A stretch of 64,000 nt of DNA from an uncultured Bacteriovoracaceae bacterium (GCA_937931205.1 CALHBF010000015.1:124001-188000); one strand, 5' to 3'; positions 52,349-61,278 are shown, counted from the first letter of the stretch. Made by a program: numbers and translations. The notes: generated by a model not told the origin, from the sequence alone.

Positions 52349-52846
52349 TTATTCCTCAGTTTTTTCGCTCACAATCTTATTCAGCTCATCATAAACCAGA
52401 GGAGGAACAAATGAACTAATATCACCATTATGATGATAGACTTCTTTAACCAGAGAGCTTGAAATGTAGTAAAGCTTCTCACTTGTCATAAGAAAAACAG
52501 TATCACAATCAGGATTGATCTTTCTATTCATTGAGGCCATTTGAAATTCAATTTCAAAGTCTCCTGTGGGACGTAAACCACGCACAATTGAACCAATGCG
52601 ATTAATTCTGGCGTAATCAACAATAAGTCCGCTCCAATGATCAATTTTAATCTTAGGTTCATTGGCAAAAAGTTTCTTAAGCACACTCACACGTTTTTCT
52701 GTCGACATAAAAGGTTTTTTTGTCGGAGAAACGGCTACAAGAACAACCACTTCATCAAAAATTTTGATGGCCCTTTGAACAATATCCAGGTGTCCATTCG
52801 TAAATGGATCGAATGTCCCTGCGTATAAGGCCCTTTTGGTTTTCAA
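52349..52846 (-). CDS. coaD: Phosphopantetheine adenylyltransferase
   Basis: A 165-residue enzyme for the fourth step of coenzyme A synthesis: ATP plus 4'-phosphopantetheine gives dephospho-CoA. The T/HxGH motif is in YAGTFDPFTNGHLDI, followed by VAVSPTKKPFMS, SIVRGLRPTGDFEIE and the ISSSLVKEV signature. All active-site segments are present and the length is normal. It sits between rsmD (34 bases upstream) and the aminotransferase (two bases downstream), the rsmD-coaD order that is common in bacteria. Confidence 0.96.
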   Translation of the reverse strand: MKTKRALYAGTFDPFTNGHLDIVQRAIKIFDEVVVLVAVSPTKKPFMSTEKRVSVLKKLFANEPKIKIDHWSGLIVDYARINRIGSIVRGLRPTGDFEIEFQMASMNRKINPDCDTVFLMTSEKLYYISSSLVKEVYHHNGDISSFVPPLVYDELNKIVSEKTEE

Positions 52847-52879
52847 GATAAATCCTTTGAAACTTTGTTTAGAATAATT

Positions 52880-53455
52880 CTACACCAACTTTCCAATCAG
52901 GACAAAATGATCACCTTGTTCCACAATTTTAGTCAATTCAAGGTAAGTCAAAAGTGCCTGACGATTTTGGCCTTTAAGATTATCGGCTTCAATCCATACT
53001 TCACCTTGATATTTGCGGGCCTTAAGAACATCCAAAACCTTTAAATAGAGCTTATGGTCTTCATAAGGTGGGTCGAAGAAAATAATAGTCGATTCATTCT
53101 GCAGGAGTTCAAAACTCATTTGCTGCTCTACCCATTTCACCGCATCCATAGAGGAGATATGCGACGGGCCACAATCGGCAAATGCTTTCGAAAACTTCTC
53201 CTTATTCTCTTTAAGTACAGCATGGGCCGGACGGCCTGAATCGACAAAATAGGCTTCATCAGCTCCTCGAGAAAGAGCTTCAAAACCCATAGCACCAGAT
53301 CCTGCACAAAGATCAATAAAGCTGTGCCCATCTAAGTGCTGACGCCAATCAAAAATTTTTCTGCGGACTAATACGGAAGTTGGACGTGTTTCAATGGAAC
53401 GAGGAGTAGTCAAAAGAAAACCTCTTGCCACTCCTCCAAGAATTTTTAGAGACAT
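52880..53455 (-). CDS. rsmD: 16S rRNA (guanine-N2) methyltransferase RsmD
   Basis: A 191-residue SAM-dependent methyltransferase that methylates G966 of 16S rRNA during assembly. The opening LGGVARGFLLTTP and RPTSVLVRRKIFDW, the SAM loop DLCAGSGAMGFEALSRGA and the catalytic IIFFDPPYED are those of RsmD. The family is usually next to coaD, as here. It follows the 166-residue protein gene by six bases. Confidence 0.94.
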   Translation of the reverse strand: MSLKILGGVARGFLLTTPRSIETRPTSVLVRRKIFDWRQHLDGHSFIDLCAGSGAMGFEALSRGADEAYFVDSGRPAHAVLKENKEKFSKAFADCGPSHISSMDAVKWVEQQMSFELLQNESTIIFFDPPYEDHKLYLKVLDVLKARKYQGEVWIEADNLKGQNRQALLTYLELTKIVEQGDHFVLIGKLV

Positions 53456-53461
53456 ATTTTT

Positions 53462-53962
53462 TTACGAAGCTTTTTTAATATAATGTTGTACCGGGATACT
53501 AAAGCTTACCCCTCCCTCCATCTCAACATGAAAAGATTCTTCTGACCAACATAAACTAATGGCCTTCTCTCCTACTTTAAACTCTACGTTCAGTGGAGTT
53601 CCTTCAGGAAATTGGAAAATCATTTTTTGATCATGGTGAGTAGCTACGGGGGTGACCGGTTTTGCAGGAGCTGGTGTTGGAGTGGCAGCAACAGGCTTTA
53701 CTTCTGGTGCCTTCATCTCGAAAACTTTTGCTTCGGCAACTTGTAGTGGCTCAGCTTTATTATTTTCTTCACGCAGCCAGTCAAACGTTTCATCACTTGC
53801 TGTTTGAGCAACCGGTGCAGAAAGCTCTTCATTTAATTGAGCGAGTTCGGCAATGATAGGAGATTTGGCGAAAGCTTTCTCTTCTTCTCTAAAGTCTCTC
53901 TCCAGAGCTTCAATCTCTTTCATAATATCATTCAAATCTTGGTCCAACATATCCTTATCCAT
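53462..53962 (-). CDS. Hypothetical protein with coiled coil and proline-rich linker
   Basis: A 166-residue cytoplasmic protein. Of two adjacent ATGs I choose 53962, which gives a proper gap to GAGGGG. Residues about 1-55 are an acidic coiled coil (LNDIMKEIEALERDF), 60-110 are alanine/proline/valine-rich and disordered (KPVAATPTPAPAKPVTP), and 115-166 form a small beta domain (MIFQFPEGTPLNVEFKV ... HVEMEGGVSFSIPV). No family recognised. It is the first gene of the rsmD-coaD run. Confidence 0.5.
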   Translation of the reverse strand: MDKDMLDQDLNDIMKEIEALERDFREEEKAFAKSPIIAELAQLNEELSAPVAQTASDETFDWLREENNKAEPLQVAEAKVFEMKAPEVKPVAATPTPAPAKPVTPVATHHDQKMIFQFPEGTPLNVEFKVGEKAISLCWSEESFHVEMEGGVSFSIPVQHYIKKAS

Positions 53963-54184
53963 CATTCCCCCTCAATAAAAACCAGCTACTTCTTTAAGAT
54001 TTTATTAAAACTTATCTGGCAAAATCTTACTTCTCTTACATTTCGGAAAATTGGAGAAAATCTTTAGGGAAATACTGTTTTTCTCGGCTTTTTTTCATGA
54101 CAAAAACACTTGGATAAGACAGAATATCGCCTCCCCTAACTACTTTATTTTCAACAGTTTTGCTTTATAGCTTGAGGGTATATT

Positions 54185-56995
54185 TTGTCTAATCGGATGT
54201 TCTTTGCAAAGCAGTGGTTGCAGCCTGATCTTGAATCAGGAAGGGATACCTCTGCCCAAAAAGAACAGTCAGAGCTTACATCTGGTGGCCAAATTGACAC
54301 CCGCTTCGCAAGCTTCGTACCACGACTTCCAAAAGTAGTTGAAGTTGATGATGTCAAATTTTCGCCATTCAAGTTTTTAACTCCCGGATGGCAAGGTGAC
54401 TCTCTTCAATCAAAGGCCATTGTTAGTCTTGAGCTTTTTCTTGATCGTCTTCAGCGTGATGTAAAGAACGAGCTTTTCAAAACAAAAGACTTCCCTCGCT
54501 CAATCAAGATGGGTCTCTATCAAGAGTTCCTTTCTTATGCAGAAAATCTATCTCTACAATTTGAAGGTCTCGATGACCTATCAAGCTTCTGGCAGTACAT
54601 CGACGCTGATCGAATTCATGAGATTAAAGAGCTGGAAGAATTTATTGATATCTACATTAATCGTGTAGCTGCTATTACTTTTTATAAGCTTCGTTTTATC
54701 TCCAGCCTGATTGATAAATGCGGAATGGAATTAAGTGATAAAACACTTCTCTATCCGACAAGCTTCATCACTAATCTCTTTAAGATTGGTTCAAACAATG
54801 AGCTCTTCTCGCGTTCAATTGAATCAAACTTCTATAGTTGGTATCGTCCTCATGAGTCGATGAAATCAACGATGAGAGAAATCGTTAATCTTTCAAAAGA
54901 TTTAACCATTACTGAGATTACTAAAATTATCTCTTACCGAACTCAGGTGAAGAGTGATCAGAGTAAAATCTACTCTCATGCTCTTTCTCATATGGGATTC
55001 GGTCTTTTCTTGAACTCGCTTCTGATTAACTTCCCTATGTGGCAGGAAGCGGTTGAGGGTAAGAGTTCGAATGACCAAGAAAAAGTAATCAGTTCAAAGT
55101 ACTTTGGTGATTACCTTGAGTCGCTTTCTCTTTCTCACTGGCTTGCTCAAGAGAATAACAAAGATTTCCGCTGGGAATCTCTTCTTTGTCCTGATTTTAA
55201 AGGACTTGATTTCAGCACAGGGATCTTCTCTAAGATCTGTAATGAACTTCAATTCCTAACGTTCTTAGCTCATAAAGCTCAGTATCAAAGTGAGCGTCCA
55301 GTTGAATACATCAGCCGTGTGATGCGTGGACATTTCAATAACCGTAAAGGTGGCATGAGACAGGGTCTTCTTCTTGAAGACAATCCTTTCTACTCTTCTA
55401 CCTATGACAGAATTGTTCTCAATCTTTGCCACTTTCCGAAAAGTAATCCTCAGCATTACAAGATGAATCAGATTAGTGATCAGATTAAGTATCTGAAGAA
55501 TAATGGCTATTTATTTGTCATGAGTTCTAAGAAGCTTTTTGTTCCTTCTCTTCGTGATCGTCTTGGTCCAATTGTAAAAGAGCTTAAAACAGAAGCGATC
55601 TTTGATCTTGAAGATGTTAAAGGCAAGGGCGAGATCGGAAACTACCTTTATGTTTTCAGAAAGAAATCTGGATTTGAGAAAAAACAAACTTGTTCTTATT
55701 TTAGAATCTCTGCTGAACTTAAAAACTTCGGACAGTTCTCTTCTATTACTGAATATCTTAGAACTTTCTATTTAAATCACTTGAATGAAGTTCCAGCAAT
55801 GGCCCAACTTGAATTCAAAGATACATTTAGAATTGAGTTCTACCAAGAAGCTCTAGTAGACGGAATGCTGATTCATTCAACAAATGAAGATTCATCTCGT
55901 ATTACTCACCCTGCTTTCTTTAAAGGTCTTTTAGATAACTGCACGACTCTCAACAATCTTTTTGAGATCAAGTCTCTATCTATTAAAGATCATCAAAATG
56001 ACATTAGTTTAAACCTTGGATTAAAGCAGGACGTGTCTTACTTCCTCGTTGTGGATTTTAGACAACCGGCCGTTAATCTTGAACTTCATCCAATGGATAC
56101 GTTCAGATCTATCCATTCGGATCGCGGTGAAACTCAGTGTTGTTACTTCCAGCTCTTCCCTAAGATCACTGGGCTTAACCCAAATATTCTAAGAAACTAT
56201 TTCCTCACGAGCATCGGCCAGCAGGTTGCCAACATCACTTTCACAGGTGGATTAAGCTTAGTGAAAGGAAGTCTTTCACGTTTTCTTGTTCCTAAATTCT
56301 TTACTCAGACAGAACTTCTACCAAGTCACCTGAGTTCTGCTTTCAATATCCTTAATCTCAGTGAGCAAGGTCTTCTTGAAGCAGACCCGACAACTCTTTC
56401 GAAGTCGTTTAACCATATTAATCAGATCACAAAAGAACTTTTTGGAAGATATGCTTGTGACATCCTTACTCGCCTCTCTAACTTTGAGAGAAATCTTCAA
56501 AGTGTGATTTTTAAGATGGATGATTCTCGCTTTGGACAAAAAGTGAGCTTCAGCAACCCTGTGATTCAGTCACAGTTAGTGCTTCGTCCAACAACTCCGC
56601 TTTATCCCAATAATAGCGATGTTTATTTAGAATTCCTTGATACTGCTCGACCGCAGGATATTCATCTTCCTCTTACTGAATGCTCTATTCAAGTAAGTCA
56701 TGAAGGCGAAATTAAACTTGTGGCCCTTGAGCTAAGATCGAATGGTAAAGTGATTGTCAGACTTCATGCTGAAGAACTTATGATTTCTTTCCTGCAGTTT
56801 ATTATGGCCCAGGCCCTGAACGTGCCGATTTCAAAACTTCTTAAGGCCATTCATATTCCGTCTATTGCTGATCTAAAAATGATCGTAGAAGACACACAAG
56901 TTCTTCGTGATACCTATCAACACCTCATTACTCAGGTGCAAAACGCTATTACGGATGCTTTCAGACGTCATGTAACTCCCAATAAAATCTCATGA
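54185..56995 (+). CDS. Large protein resembling a decayed DNA adenine methyltransferase
   Basis: A 936-residue soluble protein, read from a TTG at 54185 with GAGGG six bases before it; an ATG four codons later is poorly placed. The central part lines up by pattern with N6-adenine methyltransferases: a motif-I-like LLCPDFKGLDFSTGIFSKI (about 333-351) without the GxG, YDRIVLNLCHF (407-417) where active enzymes have NPPF/Y, then LKNNGYLFVMSSKKLFVP and NYLYVFRKK (486-494), which match the strands after the catalytic motif. The C-terminal 350 residues include FTGGLSLVKGSLSRFLVPKF, similar to target-recognition domains. Both catalytic signatures are lost, so enzymatic methylation is unlikely. Its stop overlaps the dtd ATG by four bases, and dtd should be coupled. 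Role unknown. Confidence 0.5.
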   Translation: MSNRMFFAKQWLQPDLESGRDTSAQKEQSELTSGGQIDTRFASFVPRLPKVVEVDDVKFSPFKFLTPGWQGDSLQSKAIVSLELFLDRLQRDVKNELFKTKDFPRSIKMGLYQEFLSYAENLSLQFEGLDDLSSFWQYIDADRIHEIKELEEFIDIYINRVAAITFYKLRFISSLIDKCGMELSDKTLLYPTSFITNLFKIGSNNELFSRSIESNFYSWYRPHESMKSTMREIVNLSKDLTITEITKIISYRTQVKSDQSKIYSHALSHMGFGLFLNSLLINFPMWQEAVEGKSSNDQEKVISSKYFGDYLESLSLSHWLAQENNKDFRWESLLCPDFKGLDFSTGIFSKICNELQFLTFLAHKAQYQSERPVEYISRVMRGHFNNRKGGMRQGLLLEDNPFYSSTYDRIVLNLCHFPKSNPQHYKMNQISDQIKYLKNNGYLFVMSSKKLFVPSLRDRLGPIVKELKTEAIFDLEDVKGKGEIGNYLYVFRKKSGFEKKQTCSYFRISAELKNFGQFSSITEYLRTFYLNHLNEVPAMAQLEFKDTFRIEFYQEALVDGMLIHSTNEDSSRITHPAFFKGLLDNCTTLNNLFEIKSLSIKDHQNDISLNLGLKQDVSYFLVVDFRQPAVNLELHPMDTFRSIHSDRGETQCCYFQLFPKITGLNPNILRNYFLTSIGQQVANITFTGGLSLVKGSLSRFLVPKFFTQTELLPSHLSSAFNILNLSEQGLLEADPTTLSKSFNHINQITKELFGRYACDILTRLSNFERNLQSVIFKMDDSRFGQKVSFSNPVIQSQLVLRPTTPLYPNNSDVYLEFLDTARPQDIHLPLTECSIQVSHEGEIKLVALELRSNGKVIVRLHAEELMISFLQFIMAQALNVPISKLLKAIHIPSIADLKMIVEDTQVLRDTYQHLITQVQNAITDAFRRHVTPNKIS

Positions 56996-57429
56996 AAGTT
57001 CTCATCCAGAGAGTCCTAAATGCCAGTGTAACTGTTGATGGCGAAGTTATTTCGTCTATCGATAAGGGCATGCTTCTTTTTGTCTGTTTTGAGAAAGGTG
57101 ACTCTGAAGACTCTCTTCAGAAGTGTGTAGAGAAAATTTCGAAACTTCGTATCTTTGACGATGAAAATGGACGACTTCATTTCAACATCCAAGAAGTTGG
57201 CGGAAAAATACTTTCAGTAAGTCAGTTCACTCTTTCTTGGGATGGAACTGGTGGACATCGCCCTAGCTTTGAGAACTCTGAGATACCTCAACTTGCAAGA
57301 CTTCGCTATGCTCTCTTAAATAAAATGTTTAGGGATCAAGGTCTGGAAGTAAGTGAGGGGCGATTTGGTGCTGATATGAAAGTGTCACTGGTCAACGATG
57401 GACCAGTGACGTTTATGCTTCAATTTTAA
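56992..57429 (+). CDS. dtd: D-aminoacyl-tRNA deacylase
   Basis: A 145-residue dimeric enzyme that removes D-amino acids mischarged on tRNA. Both family signatures are complete: SQFTLSWDG (about 76-84) and NDGPVTF with the Gly-cis-Pro motif near the C-terminus. The N-terminal MKVLIQRVLNASVTVDGE is standard. It is translationally coupled to the 936-residue protein (ATGA overlap), an unusual partner. The last 46 bases of the gene encode a 10-bp hairpin over the GPVT codons, and the stop overlaps the convergent gene by four bases. Confidence 0.95.
   Translation: MKVLIQRVLNASVTVDGEVISSIDKGMLLFVCFEKGDSEDSLQKCVEKISKLRIFDDENGRLHFNIQEVGGKILSVSQFTLSWDGTGGHRPSFENSEIPQLARLRYALLNKMFRDQGLEVSEGRFGADMKVSLVNDGPVTFMLQF
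57384..57410. terminator. Hairpin inside the 3' coding end of dtd
   Basis: GTCACTGGTC, loop AACGATG, GACCAGTGAC: a perfect 10-bp stem within the codons for the GPVT motif, 17 bases before the dtd stop. It ends ahead of TTTT in the stop region. It may act as a 3' end signal for either strand. Confidence 0.45.
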
Positions 57430-58751
57430 TTCATAAATCCGCGGGCAATGTCTCTTTTTTTACCCTTCACAACTGAAACGAGGTTCTTTGCTTTTCCACC
57501 AATCGGTAGATTTAGTGAAATGCACATCACCATTTTTCCTGTTGCTTCATCAATCGCGTTTTCGCATTTCCAAGCGATATCCTGACCCTTTGTCATCTCA
57601 TGAAGAACCATCAGATATGGATCATTTAACTTTGAAATATCACTCATCCCTTCAAGCTCGCTTGAATTGAAAGCGGCATTAAAAAGCGAGAGTTCAATCA
57701 TACAACGATCAGTTTGAACGTTAGCGTGAATCTGAACATTCTCCTTACCTACTCTTCTCTCAAGAAGTTTATTGATGGCCACACTCATAATTTGCGTGCA
57801 GTCTTCTTGCTCAATCTTAAGATCTGTTTCACTTACTTCACTTGCTTCGAAATCAAGATTAAGAACTTTCAGTGAAGATAGTACTTCGCGAAGTGAAGAA
57901 CGAATTTCTTTTGCTTCAGTTGACTCAATTTCTTTAGGGGTATTTTCAAGAATCTCTTCAGTGCTTGAAACTAGCTTTTGGGTCATTCCTTCAAGAACTG
58001 TCTCATGATAGTCTTTGAAAATCTGGGCCGTAACAACTTGTCCCTGATCAAGAAGTGCTTTCATAATTAAGCTATCAACCATAGCACCAACATCGGCCTG
58101 ATTGTTCTTGATCATATTCACGGCCATCGCTTCGGCCTGAGTTCTCTGTTTCATTCTTCTCATCTCTTGACCGATCATTAGACCAAGACCAAGCATAAAA
58201 AGAATCAATCCGCCGCCCATCACAACTTCATCAGAAAATTGAATCTCTGATAGTCTGTGCATACCTGCATCCAGTTCATCAGCAAGAGTTACTTTGAGTG
58301 TTTCCATCTGAGCGTAGCGCTCTTGTAGAGGAGAAAGATTAGTATCTTTGCCTTCACCTAAAAGCATAGGAGAATGAATTTTTCCTAGTTTTTCATGAAA
58401 CCAAGTTGCTTCAGCATTTAATTTATTAAGCGCCTCTTCGGCCTTAGGTAGTTTATTTCCTAAAGACTTAAATGTACCTTTCAACTCTTCTAGACACGCA
58501 TTTGAAAGCTGCGCAAATCCTTGATCGAGATAAGGAGATTTCACATCCTTAATCATCATTGCTGTGAAACTCTGATTAACTCTTCCAAAACAGGTATTAA
58601 GTCCTTGATTCATTACGTGAATCGTAGAGAGATGCTTTTGATTAATTTGATGGTGCCAAAATCCCCCAAGTGTTGTTGCAAGACCAAGCCCGCAAACCAT
58701 GAGAATTTTAGATGGTGAAAGATTAAATACTTTTTTCATAAGATCCAACAT
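57426..58751 (-). CDS. Membrane protein with MCP-like sensor and kinase-like C-terminus
   Basis: A 441-residue protein; the ATG at 58739 is an alternative start. Two membrane helices (about 15-33 and 178-196) enclose a periplasmic four-helix-bundle domain of about 145 residues, as in chemoreceptors and sensor kinases. The cytoplasmic part is helical, with a region like a dimerisation helix but no HExx phosphorylation motif, and a segment IMSVAINKLLERRVGKENVQI that resembles the ATPase N box of kinases in outline only. Catalytic G boxes are absent. It may be a pseudo-kinase or a scaffold. It converges on dtd with four bases overlap. Family not assigned. Confidence 0.5.
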   Translation of the reverse strand: MLDLMKKVFNLSPSKILMVCGLGLATTLGGFWHHQINQKHLSTIHVMNQGLNTCFGRVNQSFTAMMIKDVKSPYLDQGFAQLSNACLEELKGTFKSLGNKLPKAEEALNKLNAEATWFHEKLGKIHSPMLLGEGKDTNLSPLQERYAQMETLKVTLADELDAGMHRLSEIQFSDEVVMGGGLILFMLGLGLMIGQEMRRMKQRTQAEAMAVNMIKNNQADVGAMVDSLIMKALLDQGQVVTAQIFKDYHETVLEGMTQKLVSSTEEILENTPKEIESTEAKEIRSSLREVLSSLKVLNLDFEASEVSETDLKIEQEDCTQIMSVAINKLLERRVGKENVQIHANVQTDRCMIELSLFNAAFNSSELEGMSDISKLNDPYLMVLHEMTKGQDIAWKCENAIDEATGKMVMCISLNLPIGGKAKNLVSVVKGKKRDIARGFMN

Positions 58752-58914
58752 CCTTGTTGTTTCAAAAACTTATCCCCATATTGTCCCCCCACCCCTAGAT
58801 CAGGTCAATCAGGAAATAACGGGCAAAAATTAGTGTTTCTTCTCTATAATTATTACCCATTTTTAGCTAGAGTATGAATATTAGGATAAACTAAGAGGAG
58901 TGAAGGAGTCAGGT

Positions 58915-59817
58915 ATGTCTCAGGACATCACCCTCAAATTACGAATTAATCTTCCCCTACTCATCATTCTGGTGGGTCTTCTCCACCTTTTGCTTTTTTT
59001 CGCAAGTATGCCTGAATGGACCGCTAAACGAGTGGCCGAAGATGGCCACGTTTCTACCCCATTTAAGGTGAGAGATATCCGCACAGTTGGCTCTCGAGAA
59101 GCTAAACGCAAAGACAGCGTTTATGTCTTCAAAGGAAAAGAAGATAAGAAGATTGCTGAAAAACAGCCTGAAGTTAAAGAGAATCTTTCATTAAAAGATT
59201 TAGCTGAGCAAATGTCATTGGCCCAGAATCAGCCTACTCCCACTAAAGAAAAACCGCAGCCGACTAACAGCCAAGTTGAGTATCAGCGTCCTGGCAGTCG
59301 TCCTGAACCTAGAAAACAAGCCCTCGAAGCGGTGAAACTTTCTGGGGATCAAATGCGCAATTATGCTAACAATGCTCCTGTTCAAGAAGCCTTCCGAGGT
59401 GATCCAAGAGCGGCCGGTGTGAATACCTCTGACATTGCAGTAAACCTAGAAGTTCCCGAAGGTGTGAGCCCTGATGAATTAAATAAGTATGAGCTGATGT
59501 TCTATGGTTTCCAAAGAAGAACGGCCATTAACTATATCAATTCCTTCTATAAGAATCTCGATAAGTTCAGACGTGCCAATCCTCATCTAGAATTCCCAAT
59601 GACTAAGGATATGCAGGTCATGACCGGAAGAATTACCTATGATGAGAAAGGTAATATTAAAAAGATCAAGATGGTTCAGTGGACCAATGTTGATAAGCTT
59701 CAAAACTTCTTTGTTGATGTCTTAAAAGATATGGATACACTTCACAATCCTCCACAAGCTCTTTGGGAGAAGAATGGTGAGTTTTCTATCTATTTCAGCT
59801 TAATTGTTAACGGCTAA
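58915..59817 (+). CDS. TonB-like energy transducer
   Basis: A 300-residue protein anchored by one N-terminal membrane helix (NLPLLIILVGLLHLLLFFAS, about 12-31). The ATG at 58915 is chosen for GAAGGAG at the right distance. A proline/lysine/glutamate-rich linker of about 110 residues follows (EKQPEVKENLS, PTPTKEKPQPTNS), and the last 100 residues (MTGRITYDEKGNIKKIKMVQ, then ALWEKNGEFSIYFSLIV) have the beta-alpha pattern of a TonB C-terminal domain. It would reach through the periplasm. No ExbB/ExbD genes are adjacent. The 3' end overlaps the anti-sigma gene by 11 bases. Confidence 0.65.
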   Translation: MSQDITLKLRINLPLLIILVGLLHLLLFFASMPEWTAKRVAEDGHVSTPFKVRDIRTVGSREAKRKDSVYVFKGKEDKKIAEKQPEVKENLSLKDLAEQMSLAQNQPTPTKEKPQPTNSQVEYQRPGSRPEPRKQALEAVKLSGDQMRNYANNAPVQEAFRGDPRAAGVNTSDIAVNLEVPEGVSPDELNKYELMFYGFQRRTAINYINSFYKNLDKFRRANPHLEFPMTKDMQVMTGRITYDEKGNIKKIKMVQWTNVDKLQNFFVDVLKDMDTLHNPPQALWEKNGEFSIYFSLIVNG

Positions 59818-60094
59818 ATTTCCCAAAAACTCTCTGCCAAAATCCTTCCTTCTCTTCAATGATAAACTGATCGAGAGTATTTTTTATTTCTCTCTCTAAG
59901 TTTTCTCTCACGTCTTTGGAAAGGTTTGTTTTAGGGATCAGCGTTTTAACTTGATTTGCTTGAGTTCTCTTCCCTTCAACTTCGGCCATCAGCTTCGGAT
60001 TAGAGCGAATAATTTGGTCGAACTCTTCCTGAGATTCAGGTGGAAGTGTTCCATCAATATAGGCAGAAAGAATTTGATTTTCTCTTTGAATCAC
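59807..60094 (-). CDS. Probable soluble anti-sigma factor
   Basis: A 95-residue cytoplasmic protein. The N-terminal helix bundle ILSAYIDGTLPPESQEEFDQ is the common anti-sigma opening, but the zinc residues (HxxxCxxC) and the membrane helix of most members are missing. The C-terminal third is charged and helical. The start overlaps the sigma-like gene by four bases, so the two are coupled, as sigma/anti-sigma pairs usually are. It would hold the sigma factor inactive; the release signal is unknown. Confidence 0.65.
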   Translation of the reverse strand: MIQRENQILSAYIDGTLPPESQEEFDQIIRSNPKLMAEVEGKRTQANQVKTLIPKTNLSKDVRENLEREIKNTLDQFIIEEKEGFWQRVFGKFSR

Positions 60095-60537
60095 AGATTA
60101 GCTCCTAGCACTTGCTCACTCGTTAACATAAAACGCCCATTATGAATTCCCTCTACGACTTCCCAGCGAGCGATACCTAATAAGTCCTCAATCTGCACAG
60201 GAGAATAATTCATCTGATAACGAAGAGTAAGAATAGCGCGAGTTTTAACTGGAAGCTGATGAAAAGCACGAGTTTTTTCAAACTTAAAATGAACCACTCT
60301 CTTTTGACCTAATCCATAAAGATGAAGGACGATTTTTTGAAAGAACTGACGTCTCAAAACAACATCTTCTTCATCTTCAAGTTTCATTAACCATTTTCTC
60401 TCCTTCACAATAAATCCGGAGATACTATCAATAACAAGTTGTTCAGCTTCTAGTTCATCCGGAAGAAGAGCAAATGCGAGCAGATAGAACTGATCAAGCA
60501 TAGGTTGAAGAACTGTGAATATTTCTTTTTTTCTCAT
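60091..60537 (-). CDS. ECF-type sigma factor (divergent)
   Basis: A 148-residue sigma-like protein. Region 2 is recognisable (PMLDQFYLLAFALLPDELEAEQLV) but divergent; region 4 is clear as a helix-turn-helix: LPVKTRAILTLRYQMNYSPV, then IEDLLGIARWEVVEGIHNGR. Such a protein would direct RNA polymerase to a small stress regulon. The ATG at 60537 starts in region 2; one at 60564 is also possible. It is coupled to an anti-sigma gene and divergent from the ORF6N gene across an 18-bp imperfect palindrome. Confidence 0.7.
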   Translation of the reverse strand: MRKKEIFTVLQPMLDQFYLLAFALLPDELEAEQLVIDSISGFIVKERKWLMKLEDEEDVVLRRQFFQKIVLHLYGLGQKRVVHFKFEKTRAFHQLPVKTRAILTLRYQMNYSPVQIEDLLGIARWEVVEGIHNGRFMLTSEQVLGANL

Positions 60538-60614
60538 CCTAAGATGATACCGACTAACCCTCATTTGGCTCAAGTCATAAGTGTCTGATAAATGCTGTCT
60601 TCTTCACTAAATTT

Positions 60615-60632
60615 CCAGAACTTAAGTCCTGG
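60615..60632. promoter_or_regulatory. Imperfect 18-bp palindrome between sigma and ORF6N genes
   Basis: CCAGAACTTAAGTCCTGG is symmetric at 16 of 18 positions, centred on ACTTAAGT. It contains GAAC, the -35 core of many ECF promoters. It is flanked by longer pairing arms AATTTCC and GGGAAATT. It could be an autoregulatory sigma site or a repressor operator. Confidence 0.4.
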
Positions 60633-60753
60633 TAGTTCACATTTCTGGGAAATTCAGACATGAAACAAATTCGTTAGATAAAAGGAGTAGCTATTAAATA
60701 ACACACTTCAAAGAATAACATGACCCTCTTCTAAAAACCGGAGGCTCTTACTA

Positions 60754-61275
60754 ATGAATATGATAACAATCGATGGAATCGAAAAAATAATTTACCTAAT
60801 TCGAGGTCAGAAAGTGATGCTTGATTCAGATCTAGCGAAGCTTTATGAAGTTTCTACCAAAGTTTTTAATCAAGCGATCAAAAGAAACCTCGATCGTTTT
60901 CCAGAAGATTTTATGTTTCAACTCACTGACACTGAATTTGAAGAGTTAAAATCACACATTAGTGGAACCGGAAACTACGGAGGTCGTCGTTACTTACCTA
61001 TGGTCTTTACAGAGTGTGGAGTAGCTATGCTTTCAAGTGTTCTGACAAGTGGAAGAGCTGCTCAAGTGAATATTTCCATCATGAGGACATTCATTAAACT
61101 AAGAAGTTTTTTAGCAATGGAATCAAGCTTAGTGCAACAAGTAGGAAAACTAGAAAGAAGCACAAATCAACTTTTTAGAATTGTTTTCGAACGACTTGAT
61201 AATCTTGAAGAAGAATTACCAATTCACCCAAAAGATCGAAGAAAAATTGGCCTGTATCCAAACCGTTTTAAATAA
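60754..61275 (+). CDS. ORF6N-domain protein
   Basis: A 173-residue protein. Residues about 7-90 are a full ORF6N domain (IIYLIRGQKVMLDSDLAKLY, then RFPEDFMFQLTDTEFEEL), a phage-derived DNA-binding domain of the KilA-N/antirepressor group, followed by VFTECGVAMLSSVL and a helical C-terminus. Solitary chromosomal copies are common remnants or regulators. A CGGAGG site is well placed before the ATG. No phage neighbours were seen, so it is a single acquired gene. The target is unknown. Confidence 0.88.
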   Translation: MNMITIDGIEKIIYLIRGQKVMLDSDLAKLYEVSTKVFNQAIKRNLDRFPEDFMFQLTDTEFEELKSHISGTGNYGGRRYLPMVFTECGVAMLSSVLTSGRAAQVNISIMRTFIKLRSFLAMESSLVQQVGKLERSTNQLFRIVFERLDNLEEELPIHPKDRRKIGLYPNRFK

Positions 61276-61278
61276 AAA

